DNA of 53,594 bases, from contig NZ_JADQBH010000140.1 in the NCBI RefSeq assembly GCF_016278715.1, positions 1 to 53,594 on the forward strand. The letters are read 5' to 3'. Positions 19,901-27,442 of this stretch are shown here, one piece after another. The stretch comes from Marinilabilia sp. GTDB lineage: Bacteria; Bacteroidota; Bacteroidia; Bacteroidales; Marinilabiliaceae. Position numbers and translations under genes: made by a program. Below the pieces are notes generated by a model. That model was not told the DNA's origin. It searched no databases and saw only the letters and a list, made by a program, of their open reading frames with translations. Numbering within the stretch: the stretch's first letter is position 1; every line of letters begins with the position of its first letter.

Positions 19901-21200
19901 TAATATTCTGTTCATCAGTCCCCGGCAACTTGCCGAAGAATCGCTCATTAGCAAAAAAGATCTTAAAGAAAAAGAGAGCACCCTTTCCGACAAAGCAGAT
20001 TTCAGGAAAGCCCTCTCCATCAGAGAAGAACTTACCCGTTCAGCATACGAAAATTTCTTTACGCATTGTAGTGCCCCTCAACGCAACAATTTCCTGGATT
20101 TCTGTGAACAGGAAAAATACTGGATTCACGATTATGCCCTTTTTATCGTTCTGAAAAAGCAATTCGATGATGCTCCATGGAATAAATGGCCAAAAGAATT
20201 CAGAGATCGCGAAGAGCAGTCCCTTCAGAAGTTCCATAACGAAAACCGACGGAAGGTAGAACTGGAGAAGTTTCGCCAATACCTCTTTAGCCAGCAATGG
20301 CAGGAGCTAAAGAAATATGCCAACCATCATGGCATCCGCATCATCGGAGATGTCCCCATCTACGTAAGTTACGACAATGCCGATGTGTGGTCGAACCCTC
20401 ATCTTTTCAAGCTTCGTGCCGATAAAACCATGAGTGCTGTGGCAGGGGTTCCACCCGACTATTTCAGCCGAACAGGACAACTTTGGAACATGCCCGTCTA
20501 TAACTGGAAGAAAATAGAAAAAGAAAACTTTAAATGGTGGGTATATCGCATCAGGAAAAACCTTGAACTTTTTGACCTGGTCAGGCTTGATCATTTCAGA
20601 GGGTTTGAGTCTTTCTGGGAAGTTCCGGCTGATGAAGAAACTGCTGAAAACGGCAGCTGGGTTAAAGGCCCCGGAAACACTTTTCTTAAAATGTTGAAGA
20701 AAGAATTTCCATTGATGCCCTTTATTGCAGAAGATCTGGGTGAAATAGATGAAAATGTTTACCGCCTGCGCGATGAATACAAGCTTCCCGGAATGAAGGT
20801 CCTCCAGTTTTCCTTCGGAAGCAACATCGCAGAATCGGTTCACTCGCCCCACAACCACTCTTTCAATAGTGTGGTTTATACCGGCACTCACGATAACAAT
20901 ACCGCCAGAGGCTGGTTTCAGAACGAAGCCGATAAAACCACCAGAAACCGATTGAAACTTTACACCGGAAACAAAGTGAAATCGCGTAATGTCCATAAAA
21001 TCCTGACACGTTTGGCATGGGGTTCACAGTCCAAACTGTCCGTTATACCGGTTCAGGATCTGCTTGGTAAAAGCGGAGAAGCTCAAATGAACAAGCCATC
21101 GGTGGCAAAAGGCAACTGGTCGTGGCGCCTAAAAACAATGGACGAACTGAATGCGGTGGCCGGCGAAATCAGGGAATTGCTTAACCTATTTGCCAGGTAA
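16959..21200 (+). CDS. Fused malto-oligosyltrehalose synthase (TreY) and 4-alpha-glucanotransferase (MalQ)
   Basis: One uninterrupted frame of 1413 residues from ATG 16959 (MYNPISTYRLQF is the TreY start; an in-frame ATG at 16929 overlaps treZ). Residues 1 to about 895 are TreY, with Asp312 (GLRIDHIDGL), Glu340 (TVEKIL) and Asp582 (STHDTKR). Residues about 910-1413 are MalQ of GH77, starting SAGVLMHITSLPG, with Asp1211 (RLDHFRG), Glu1258 (AEDLGE) and Asp1312 (GTHDNN). Both active sites look complete. TreY turns the reducing-end alpha-1,4 bond into alpha,alpha-1,1; MalQ disproportionates short maltodextrins that TreY/TreZ cannot use. The linker of about 15 residues is short (ADAGRKSRSAG). I recall treY and malQ as neighbours in Pseudomonas trehalose operons, so the fusion joins pathway partners. 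Confidence 0.9.
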   Translation: MYNPISTYRLQFNKNFTFEDARLLTDYFHLLGIGTIYASPVFTATPGSGHGYDVTNPHEINPEIGTEEQLKKLSKTLKNKRIGWLQDIVPNHMAFNQHNKWLWDVLEKGKDSEYASVFDIDRQHPQYRSKLMVPFLGDDADRVIQRRELKLIFTRGTFALDYYGRSWPLRFESFLWLTEQSEEPVPPPLSLLLEQFQLEEKSPDYLFLNGEWERFKEALTNLIASNPTVAAFFDTLTTHISEHSDLLLALFNNQHYRPVYWKETEHTINYRRFFTVNDLICLRMEDEEVFNHYHREINRLTSNHIFNGLRIDHIDGLTEPTKYLSRLRELTGSHNYLTVEKILEHREELPPKWPVQGTTGYDFLGQVNQLFTRRKGMEPLRALYYKISAIDQSLKDVIYESKQLILNDRMKGELDNLVSLLFRLRILEENASQNFSRDDVKNAIAQLLLAFPVYRIYPQTLPLPGEERELMKKALTEALAQDESIEPFLPLFEELFFEEKRAKGDRDHRILEFLGRMMQLAGPLMAKGVEDTAMYRYSCFIAHNEVGDSPGIEGTSFDDFHNAMLTRQQKWPLTMNATSTHDTKRGEDVRARLNAITEFPEDWEENISHWMQINSPFRTKIENRAAPSPQEEYFIYQTLIGVLPFDEKIDKNFLHRISSYMQKVLREAKVNSAWNAPNEEWEKAVTHFINRIFSSEHDFLPSLLSFHRKTAHYGIFNSLSQLTLKCTCPGVPDIYRGTEMWDLTLVDPDNRQPVDFSEINRTLKNLKEHYSISPAKLFPALINHRDNGHIKLWLTHRLLRYRKENQSLFSAGEYIPLKVKGIHKSKIMAFARHHKEKWHLTILPFYLSSFGESNKPVCPSEIDWKNTRVLLPEEYPTDWVNIFTGRPYSAGQEISVSEIFEMAPVGILHADAGRKSRSAGVLMHITSLPGRFASGDFGSEAFRFVDFLKESGHSYWQVLPFTQTTTQSEWSPYSSPSAFAGNILFISPRQLAEESLISKKDLKEKESTLSDKADFRKALSIREELTRSAYENFFTHCSAPQRNNFLDFCEQEKYWIHDYALFIVLKKQFDDAPWNKWPKEFRDREEQSLQKFHNENRRKVELEKFRQYLFSQQWQELKKYANHHGIRIIGDVPIYVSYDNADVWSNPHLFKLRADKTMSAVAGVPPDYFSRTGQLWNMPVYNWKKIEKENFKWWVYRIRKNLELFDLVRLDHFRGFESFWEVPADEETAENGSWVKGPGNTFLKMLKKEFPLMPFIAEDLGEIDENVYRLRDEYKLPGMKVLQFSFGSNIAESVHSPHNHSFNSVVYTGTHDNNTARGWFQNEADKTTRNRLKLYTGNKVKSRNVHKILTRLAWGSQSKLSVIPVQDLLGKSGEAQMNKPSVAKGNWSWRLKTMDELNAVAGEIRELLNLFAR

Positions 21201-21217
21201 AACCGGAACTTTTTGAT

Positions 21218-21239
21218 ATTCATTCACGTTTTAATGAAT
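21218..21239. terminator. Small hairpin after the trehalose operon
   Basis: ATTCATT (21218-21224) and AATGAAT (21233-21239) form a 7-bp stem with an 8-base loop, 17 bases after the treY-malQ stop. It is A/T-rich and lacks a T-run, so a terminator role is only possible. Confidence 0.3.
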
Positions 21240-21307
21240 TGCATCTGGTCCGAAAATTTCCTATTTTACGAATGCCTGCGTCCTTTTTAATCAAGAAAAT
21301 TTGCTGC

Positions 21308-22828
21308 ATGGAGTATTTCGACAAAATAACCCCTCTTCAACAAAACAAACTTGACAGGTTTTGCATTGACAATGCAGGCATAGGTATTTATCAAATTTCG
21401 GATGTCGACGGCCGCATTCTGTCTGTCAACCAACAAGCTTGTCGCGATTTGGGTTACACTAAGAAGGAGTTGGAGAACATGACCATCTTTGATTTGGATC
21501 CAAATTTTTCTAAACCCCTCGAAGAAAAGTGGCATTCGCACAGGAACACTATAAGAAAAAACGGTACCGGAACAATTGAGACACTTCACAAAAGAAAAGA
21601 TGGAACTCTGTTACCCGTCGAAGTAACAATTACCTACCTTGAATTTGAAGGGGAAATCATCTCCTTCTCTTTTGTGCGCAATATCACAAAAAGAAAAAAA
21701 GCAGAGCAAGAACTCCAACAAAAAGAGCAGAAGCATAAAGAAGAACTCAGGGAAAGCAGAAATTACTTTTCTAATTTGCTAAACAACCTTCCCGGAATGG
21801 CATTTCGTTGTCTGAACAACATCTCCTGGCCAATGGAGTTTGTTAGTAAAGGCTGTGAAAAACTTACCGGATATAGCAAAGAAGAACTTACCCAAAACGC
21901 AGTGGTTTCGTTTGGCGATCTTATTTATCCCGACGACCGGGAAAGAGTATGGAATACTGTTCAGAATGCGGTTGTAAATCATTCGAACTATCATGTAGAA
22001 TATCGGTTAACAACCAAAAACGGGAAGGAAATATGGGTTTGGGAGCAAGGTAATGTAGCCAATCCAGACTCAACAGAAAGACCGATTATTGAAGGGTTTA
22101 TCACCGACATTTCAGGCCAGAAAAAACTGGAGCAGCAACTAAAAGAAAATGACCGCCTAAAAACAGCATTCTTACAAAATATTTCACATGAAATCCGCAC
22201 CCCGCTCAATGCAATACTTGGGTTCTCAGAATTAATCAAACACCCCGAGCTGACTGAAGCGGAGCGGTCGGAATACATCAACATCATACAATCAGGCGGA
22301 GAGAAATTGCTGTCTATTCTCAACAACGTTTTAGAGTTGTCGCGCATCGAGACAGGTACTATTTCGGTGGAGCCATCAACAATTCAGGTAAACACGTTAC
22401 TGAAGGAACTTCATGCACTTTTTACTCCCCAGGCAAAAGAAAAAAATCTACAACTTATATTAAACATCCCACCCCAGAAAACCACTCTTTCATCCGATTA
22501 CACAAAGTTGAGCCAAATACTCACCAACCTCATCAGTAATGCAATAAAATACACTGAAAGAGGAAATATTGAAATTGGTTATGAGGAAAAAGCTAAAGGC
22601 CTTCTCTTTTTTATTAAAGATACTGGAATGGGCATTTCCACAGAACAACAACAAAAAGTTTTTGAACGTTTTTATCGATCAGACAATCCCAAAACCCTGA
22701 AATATGACGGAGTAGGTCTCGGGCTGTCAATCTGCATGGGTTTTATAGAAATTCTGAAAGGAGAAATATGGCTGGAGTCGGAACTCGACAAAGGCACAAG
22801 TTTTTTCTTTTCATTACCTAATCTATGA
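21308..22828 (+). CDS. Cytosolic sensor histidine kinase with two PAS domains
   Basis: The protein has 506 residues from ATG 21308 (MEYFDKIT); an in-frame ATG at 21239 would add a non-conserved leader. It has no transmembrane segment, so it senses an internal signal. PAS-1 spans about 15-140 (DNAGIGIYQISDVDGRIL) and PAS-2 about 160-280, with a PAC-like end (EGFITDISGQKK). A HisKA helix carries phospho-acceptor His294 (SHEIRTPLNAILGFSEL). The ATPase domain shows the N box (NLISNAIKYTE), the DTGMGI box and GVGLGLSI. There is no receiver domain and no response regulator beside it, so its partner must be encoded elsewhere. Position after the trehalose operon suggests but does not prove a link. 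Confidence 0.88.
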   Translation: MEYFDKITPLQQNKLDRFCIDNAGIGIYQISDVDGRILSVNQQACRDLGYTKKELENMTIFDLDPNFSKPLEEKWHSHRNTIRKNGTGTIETLHKRKDGTLLPVEVTITYLEFEGEIISFSFVRNITKRKKAEQELQQKEQKHKEELRESRNYFSNLLNNLPGMAFRCLNNISWPMEFVSKGCEKLTGYSKEELTQNAVVSFGDLIYPDDRERVWNTVQNAVVNHSNYHVEYRLTTKNGKEIWVWEQGNVANPDSTERPIIEGFITDISGQKKLEQQLKENDRLKTAFLQNISHEIRTPLNAILGFSELIKHPELTEAERSEYINIIQSGGEKLLSILNNVLELSRIETGTISVEPSTIQVNTLLKELHALFTPQAKEKNLQLILNIPPQKTTLSSDYTKLSQILTNLISNAIKYTERGNIEIGYEEKAKGLLFFIKDTGMGISTEQQQKVFERFYRSDNPKTLKYDGVGLGLSICMGFIEILKGEIWLESELDKGTSFFFSLPNL

Positions 22829-22862
22829 ATATTTGTTTACTTTTAAAGTTCATCTTCTTTAA

Positions 22863-22916
22863 CCTGTATTATTCATAAATTATCTATTCCAATGTCCAAT
22901 TATTTGCAAAATACAA
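22863..22916. repeat. Dispersed repeat with imperfect inverted halves, copy 1
   Basis: Positions 22863-22893 match 49884-49914 at 27 of 31 bases in the same orientation (core AATCTATTCC versus TATCTATTCC). TGTATT (22865-22870) can pair with AATACA (22910-22915), giving the same hairpin-like layout as copy 2, but less perfect. It lies in the 219-base gap after the histidine kinase, where I see no other feature. Confidence 0.5.
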
Positions 22917-23047
22917 TCGTTCCCAATAAAACTGATTTGAAAACAATTCATTATTCTCTTCCCCAATTTTATCTGCGGTTGGTTGTACATCCTGCCACTT
23001 GAACACCTCATAAAGAAAATGCATAAAAAAAGCAGTTTAAGAGAAAT

Positions 23048-24067
23048 ATGAAGCTGAACCGAAAACAAAAAGAGACCACTTTTAAGCTAATCAACTGGTG
23101 GGAAGAAGAGAAGCTTCTTACCGGAAGTCAAGGAAAGCAGCTCAAAGAAAGTCTGGAAATAAAAACCATCAACTGGAAAAAGGTTGCAGAATATCTGATG
23201 ATTCTGGCAATCATCAGCATTGTGGCCGCATTTCTGACCCTTGTGGCAGACGAATGGATCCTGGAATTGTTCGAACGCCTCTTTAACATGTCCGACGGAG
23301 TCATTCTGATCTTACTGCTCATCCTCTCGGGGGGATTCATTTTCGCCGCTTGGAAAATGCCCTCTAATCGGAAGAACCAGCGCATTTCAATGGAGGCTCT
23401 TTTGGTCCTGGGAAGCATCTCTTTTGGTGGAGCGTTGAACTATATCGGAAAAATATCAGGCCTTTCAGGTTTCGGAGAAACCTTCCTGTTAATAATTTTT
23501 GCCATCCAGGCCTTTGCCATTTCATGGTTCTTTAGAAGCCTTCTATTTTCGGGAATCGGCTGGGCATGCGTGATGCTTTGGCTGGGAATTGAAAGCTCTC
23601 CAAATGATCCTTCCGATAGCGGATGGCTCGGAATGAACCTTGCATTAAGATATCTGTTTTTCTCACTGATACCCTTACTCACCGGATTTTGGCTAAAACA
23701 TCGTCAGAAACTGCCAGAGTTCGCCTCCCTTTCTGAGCGGACGGGCTGGCTCTTTTTCTGGCTGGCCTTATGGGGAGTTGCGCTGTTTGGAAACCACCAT
23801 GGCCTGGATTCCTGGGAAATAACCTCCTCTTTTTCATTGCTTCCCTGGGGTGTATTGATGGGAGCTTTTGGAGGGATCGTTTGGGCTATCGGCCGCAGGC
23901 GCGACAACAAAGAGTGGATGTGGATGGGAGGACTGGCGTTGATAGCCGATGGTTACACTCAGTTTTTCCTGTTTCTGTGGGCACCCCTTCATCCCGCACT
24001 CTTTTTCACCATAATGGGGGGCTCATTCTGGCTGTTGGGCCGTAGAGCTGAAATGATCAAGCATTAA
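23048..24067 (+). CDS. DUF2157-like multi-pass membrane protein
   Basis: The 339-residue protein has a soluble N-terminal segment of about 45 residues (WWEEEKLLTGSQGKQL), typical of DUF2157, followed by roughly nine hydrophobic segments from about residue 46 onward, ending with short cytosolic RRAEMIKH. It therefore sits in the inner membrane. No catalytic motif is visible and the family has no established function. It starts an apparent operon: 14 bases separate it from the Xaa-Pro aminopeptidase gene, which is 20 bases from a GNAT gene. Assignment rests on the N-terminal pattern and overall topology. Confidence 0.7.
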   Translation: MKLNRKQKETTFKLINWWEEEKLLTGSQGKQLKESLEIKTINWKKVAEYLMILAIISIVAAFLTLVADEWILELFERLFNMSDGVILILLLILSGGFIFAAWKMPSNRKNQRISMEALLVLGSISFGGALNYIGKISGLSGFGETFLLIIFAIQAFAISWFFRSLLFSGIGWACVMLWLGIESSPNDPSDSGWLGMNLALRYLFFSLIPLLTGFWLKHRQKLPEFASLSERTGWLFFWLALWGVALFGNHHGLDSWEITSSFSLLPWGVLMGAFGGIVWAIGRRRDNKEWMWMGGLALIADGYTQFFLFLWAPLHPALFFTIMGGSFWLLGRRAEMIKH

Positions 24068-24081
24068 AAAAAAATAAAACC

Positions 24082-25476
24082 ATGTTCTCAAAAGAAACTT
24101 ACGTCAACAGACGCAAACAATTGAAAAACAAAATCAATAGTGGACTAGTGCTCATTCTTGGAAACAATGACTCCCCGATGAACTATAAATCCAATACTTA
24201 TCATTTCAGACAGGACAGTACTTTCCTTTACTTTTTTGGAATAGACCTCCAGGGATTGGCTGCAATTATCGACATTGACAACAATGAAGACATCCTGTTT
24301 GGTGATGATTATACCATCGACGACACCATCTGGATGGGGCCCCAAACTTCCATGCAAGAAAAAGCAGCACTATCGGGCATTAACCGGACAGAACCTTTTG
24401 CTAAGCTCTCCACCACTGTTTCAGAGGCAATCAGCAAAAAACGCCTCGTCCATTTCACACCCCCTTATCGCGGTGAGAATATCATGCTTTTGGCCGATTT
24501 GCTGAATATCCATCACAGAGAAGTGGAAAAACAATCTTCCCTTGAGCTGACAAAAGCCTGTATTGACCTGCGAAGCATTAAAGAGCCCTGTGAAATTGAA
24601 GAGATGGAACGACAGATGACCACAGCGTACAAAATGCATACAACTGCTATGAAAATGGCACGGCCCGGCATTCCCGAGCAGGAAATTACCGGGGTTCTTG
24701 AGGGGGTTTCCATGTCGGGGGGAGGAATGATTTCTTTTCCGGTTATTTGTTCAGTAAGGGGTGAAACACTTCACAATCACTATCACGGAAATATGCTGAA
24801 AAAAGGAGATCTGCTTCTGGTAGACGCCGGGAGCGAATCGCAGCTTCATTATGCCACCGACCATACAAGGACAACACCCGTAACAGGCAAGTTTTCTGAG
24901 ACCCAGCGAAAAGTTTATCAGATAGTACTGGAAGCCAATGACAGGGCAAGAGAAGCCACCAAACCGGGAGTTGCATACCGGGACGTTCACCTTTTGGCCT
25001 GTAAGGTAATTACCTCCGGTCTCAAAGAGATGGGACTGATGAAGGGCAACATCGACGAAGCCGTAGCGGCCGGAGCCCATGCTCTTTTTATGCCTCACGG
25101 ACTCGGTCACATGATAGGCCTCGATGTTCACGACATGGAAGATTATGACGACACCCTGGTGGGGTACGACGAGGAAGTAGAACGCTCCACACAGTTTGGC
25201 CTGGCAGCCCTCCGTTTGGGCCGTCGCCTACAGCCAGGCTTTACCATTACCAACGAACCCGGAGTTTATTTTATTCCCGCACTCATCGACAACTGGAAAG
25301 CCGCAAACAAATTTACCGAATTCATCAATTACGAAAAGTTAGAGGAATTCAAAGGGTTTGGCGGCATCCGCCTGGAGGACGACCTGCTGGTAACCGAAGA
25401 AGGATGCAGAATTCTTGGCAAACGCATTCCCATTACAGTTGAAGAAGTTGAACAGATTGCAGGAACAGGAGTGTGA
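24082..25476 (+). CDS. pepP: Xaa-Pro aminopeptidase (M24B metallopeptidase)
   Basis: The 464-residue cytosolic enzyme has the N-terminal AMP_N domain (YVNRRKQLKNKI to about residue 135) and a pita-bread M24 domain. All five metal ligands can be located: Asp248 (LVDAGSE), Asp260 (ATDHTRT), His343 (HGLGHMIG), Glu392 (TNEPGVYF) and Glu432 (IRLEDDL). His339 and the His of LDVHD match other active-site histidines of E. coli PepP. It removes N-terminal residues preceding proline and uses a dinuclear Mn2+ centre. Length and AMP_N domain favour PepP over methionine aminopeptidase or PepQ. It is cotranscribed with the DUF2157 and GNAT genes by spacing. Confidence 0.92.
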   Translation: MFSKETYVNRRKQLKNKINSGLVLILGNNDSPMNYKSNTYHFRQDSTFLYFFGIDLQGLAAIIDIDNNEDILFGDDYTIDDTIWMGPQTSMQEKAALSGINRTEPFAKLSTTVSEAISKKRLVHFTPPYRGENIMLLADLLNIHHREVEKQSSLELTKACIDLRSIKEPCEIEEMERQMTTAYKMHTTAMKMARPGIPEQEITGVLEGVSMSGGGMISFPVICSVRGETLHNHYHGNMLKKGDLLLVDAGSESQLHYATDHTRTTPVTGKFSETQRKVYQIVLEANDRAREATKPGVAYRDVHLLACKVITSGLKEMGLMKGNIDEAVAAGAHALFMPHGLGHMIGLDVHDMEDYDDTLVGYDEEVERSTQFGLAALRLGRRLQPGFTITNEPGVYFIPALIDNWKAANKFTEFINYEKLEEFKGFGGIRLEDDLLVTEEGCRILGKRIPITVEEVEQIAGTGV

Positions 25477-25496
25477 AATAAACCACATAAGGCATC

Positions 25497-25784
25497 ATGG
25501 AAAATAAAACTCAGATCAACAAAGAGAAAAAGCGTTTTGAGCTAAAAGCCGACGGACATCTCGCCACCTTGTATTACGAAGTTTACGAACCATCGGTATG
25601 GTCGCTTACTCATACGCTGGTACCTGACCCGCTGAAAGGTAAAGGCATTGGGTCAAGGCTTGCAGGGCAGGTATTAACTTACTGCAGAGAAAACCAAATC
25701 CGGATCATTCCGGAATGCACCTTTGTGGTTGCATACATTAAAAAACATCCCGAATGGAAAGACATATTGTTTGAACAGGAATGA
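25497..25784 (+). CDS. Small GNAT-fold N-acetyltransferase (YjdJ-like)
   Basis: This 95-residue protein has the compact YjdJ-type GNAT layout. The acetyl-CoA binding signature is seen as LKGKGIGSRLAGQVL, preceded by LTHTLVPDP and followed by IIPECTFVVAYIKKHPEW, where the C-x(3,4)-V-x-x-Y/F pattern is characteristic. It lacks the extra N-terminal strands of longer GNATs. The substrate is unknown; relatives are thought to acetylate small molecules or protein lysines. It follows the Xaa-Pro aminopeptidase gene by 20 bases and ends a three-gene run. Confidence 0.85.
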   Translation: MENKTQINKEKKRFELKADGHLATLYYEVYEPSVWSLTHTLVPDPLKGKGIGSRLAGQVLTYCRENQIRIIPECTFVVAYIKKHPEWKDILFEQE

Positions 25785-25920
25785 ACCATCTCAAACATCC
25801 CCCTGAGCTACTTCATTAAGGATTTGGCCCCAAGCGACCATGTCAAATTTCCATGATGTTTGGTGCCATAAGGTTTTGGGAGTTCCTGCCATCTCAAGAG
25901 AATTGATTTTACACAAACGC

Positions 25921-25959
25921 GAGTGCGACAACAACTTAACTCACAACAAGTTGTCACTC
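25921..25959. terminator. Inverted repeat between convergent genes
   Basis: GAGT (25921-25924) and GACAAC (25927-25932) can pair with GTTGTC (25950-25955) and ACTC (25956-25959), giving a 10-bp stem with a 2-base bulge. It lies between two converging genes, as expected for a bidirectional terminator, but without a clear T-run. The surrounding 25785-26000 gap holds no gene I can support. Confidence 0.4.
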
Positions 25960-26000
25960 TGTGGTATTATGCCTGACAGCACGATCAAAAAGTCCTGGAA

Positions 26001-27362
26001 TCACTTGATAAACTTATTCTGAAGTTTTAACCTTTTCCATTCCAACAGCAGGAAAATTGCGCTGAGAGCACCGGAAACAGTGTCGGCAATGGGTGCAGAA
26101 ATCCAGACACCCAGAAGCCCAATAGTCGGGGGCAGTATTATCAGCAGCGGAATTAGAACAAGAACCTGACGCAACAAAGTCACAAAAATTGCTCTGCCAG
26201 CCATCCCTATTGATTGAAAATAGCTTCCCACCACAATCTGATATCCGATGATGGGAAGAGCTATCAGAAAATACCGAAGCCCCTCCACTCCATAACGCAT
26301 CACCTCGGGGCTGTCTGCAACAAAAAGAGAAATAATAGCCCCTGGGAATGACTGAATCAGTATCCAGGCAACTACGGATATGGCAGTTGCAAAAATAATG
26401 CTGATTTTCAACGTCTCGCGAACCCTCCTGAAATTGCGAGCACCATAATTGTAACCAATAATGGGTTGTCCTGCCATATTTAACGCCACAATGCTCATGG
26501 TCACTAGTACCGCCACACTCATGATAATCCCCATAGCTCCCACCGCCAAATCACTTCCATATTTTATAAGGCTCAGATTCAAAAGCGCTTGAACCACACT
26601 ATTGGCTATCTGCATGGCAAATGGTGCAAGTCCAATAGTAATAATGGAGCCCAATATGTTGATATCGATGCCGATATACTTTTTCTTCAGATTCACCACA
26701 CACCGATTGCTCTTGAAATGGACCAATACCCAGATTGACAAACATGCCATAGAAATAATGGTTGCAATGGCTGCTCCCGACACCCCCATATCAAGATAAA
26801 TGATAAAAAAAGCATCCAGGGGGATATTAATCCCGGCACTAATAAGCATACTTACCATTGCTATCCGGGCATTTCCTTCGGCCCGAATAAGGGAATTCAT
26901 GGAAAATCCAAATTGATGAAGCACCACCCCCCAAAGAATATAGTTGAGATAATCGTTGGCGTATTGAACAGTGGTGTCAGTGGCGCCAAACAACCGCAAC
27001 ATAGGATCCTTAATGGCAAATCCCAGCACAGTGACGATAAGAGAAACTAAAATCACCAACAGCACAGTATTTCCCACTACTTTGCGGGCACGTTCATAGT
27101 TTTTCCTACCCAAACTCAACGATAACCGCACACTTGCACCCACTCCGATGAGCATCCCAAAAGCCATCATAATAACCATTACCGGAAAAACAGCCGTAAC
27201 ACCACTCAACGCCTCGGGACCAACAAACTGCCCGATAAAAATACGGTCTATGATATTGTACAACGAATTGGCCATAACACCAACAAATGCAGGCCAGAAA
27301 TAGCGCCACATCAATGAACCAACAGGGTGATTCTCCAGATCAAAAAGATTCTTATCGTTCAT
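26001..27362 (-). CDS. MATE-family multidrug/sodium antiporter
   Basis: The protein has 453 residues from ATG 27362 (MNDKNLFDLENHPVGSLMWRY). It has about twelve membrane segments in two homologous halves, with the family opening FWPAFVGVMANSLYNIIDRIFIG and the second-half QPIIGYNYGARN. This places it with MepA/NorM-like exporters that use Na+ or H+ to expel cationic compounds from the inner membrane. It is the last gene of the minus-strand run, 80 bases after a glycosyltransferase stop, so it may be a read-through passenger of the polysaccharide cluster. A polysaccharide flippase (Wzx) is unlikely, because a better Wzx candidate lies at 52317-53591. Confidence 0.9.
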   Translation of the reverse strand: MNDKNLFDLENHPVGSLMWRYFWPAFVGVMANSLYNIIDRIFIGQFVGPEALSGVTAVFPVMVIMMAFGMLIGVGASVRLSLSLGRKNYERARKVVGNTVLLVILVSLIVTVLGFAIKDPMLRLFGATDTTVQYANDYLNYILWGVVLHQFGFSMNSLIRAEGNARIAMVSMLISAGINIPLDAFFIIYLDMGVSGAAIATIISMACLSIWVLVHFKSNRCVVNLKKKYIGIDINILGSIITIGLAPFAMQIANSVVQALLNLSLIKYGSDLAVGAMGIIMSVAVLVTMSIVALNMAGQPIIGYNYGARNFRRVRETLKISIIFATAISVVAWILIQSFPGAIISLFVADSPEVMRYGVEGLRYFLIALPIIGYQIVVGSYFQSIGMAGRAIFVTLLRQVLVLIPLLIILPPTIGLLGVWISAPIADTVSGALSAIFLLLEWKRLKLQNKFIK

Positions 27363-27442
27363 CCTCAACTCTTATCCGCTAAAAAATAATCTTCAAAGAT
27401 GGGACAAATATTCATCTTCAGGCTCAAAAAGAAAAGGAAGAT

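Noticed and set aside
20307..20996. Minus-strand open frame of 229 codons
   Set aside because: It is antisense to the MalQ domain, whose catalytic motifs fix the real strand and frame.
25840..26022. Plus-strand open frame of 60 codons in the gap between convergent genes
   Set aside because: It overlaps the end of the MATE gene, spans the inverted repeat at 25921-25959, has no leader signal and no recognisable pattern. A decayed mobile-element remnant was considered but cannot be supported.
26001..27362. MATE gene as the Wzx flippase of the cluster
   Set aside because: Its motifs fit drug/sodium antiporters (MepA/NorM-like), and a better Wzx candidate, coupled to a Wzy-like gene, lies at 52317-53591.
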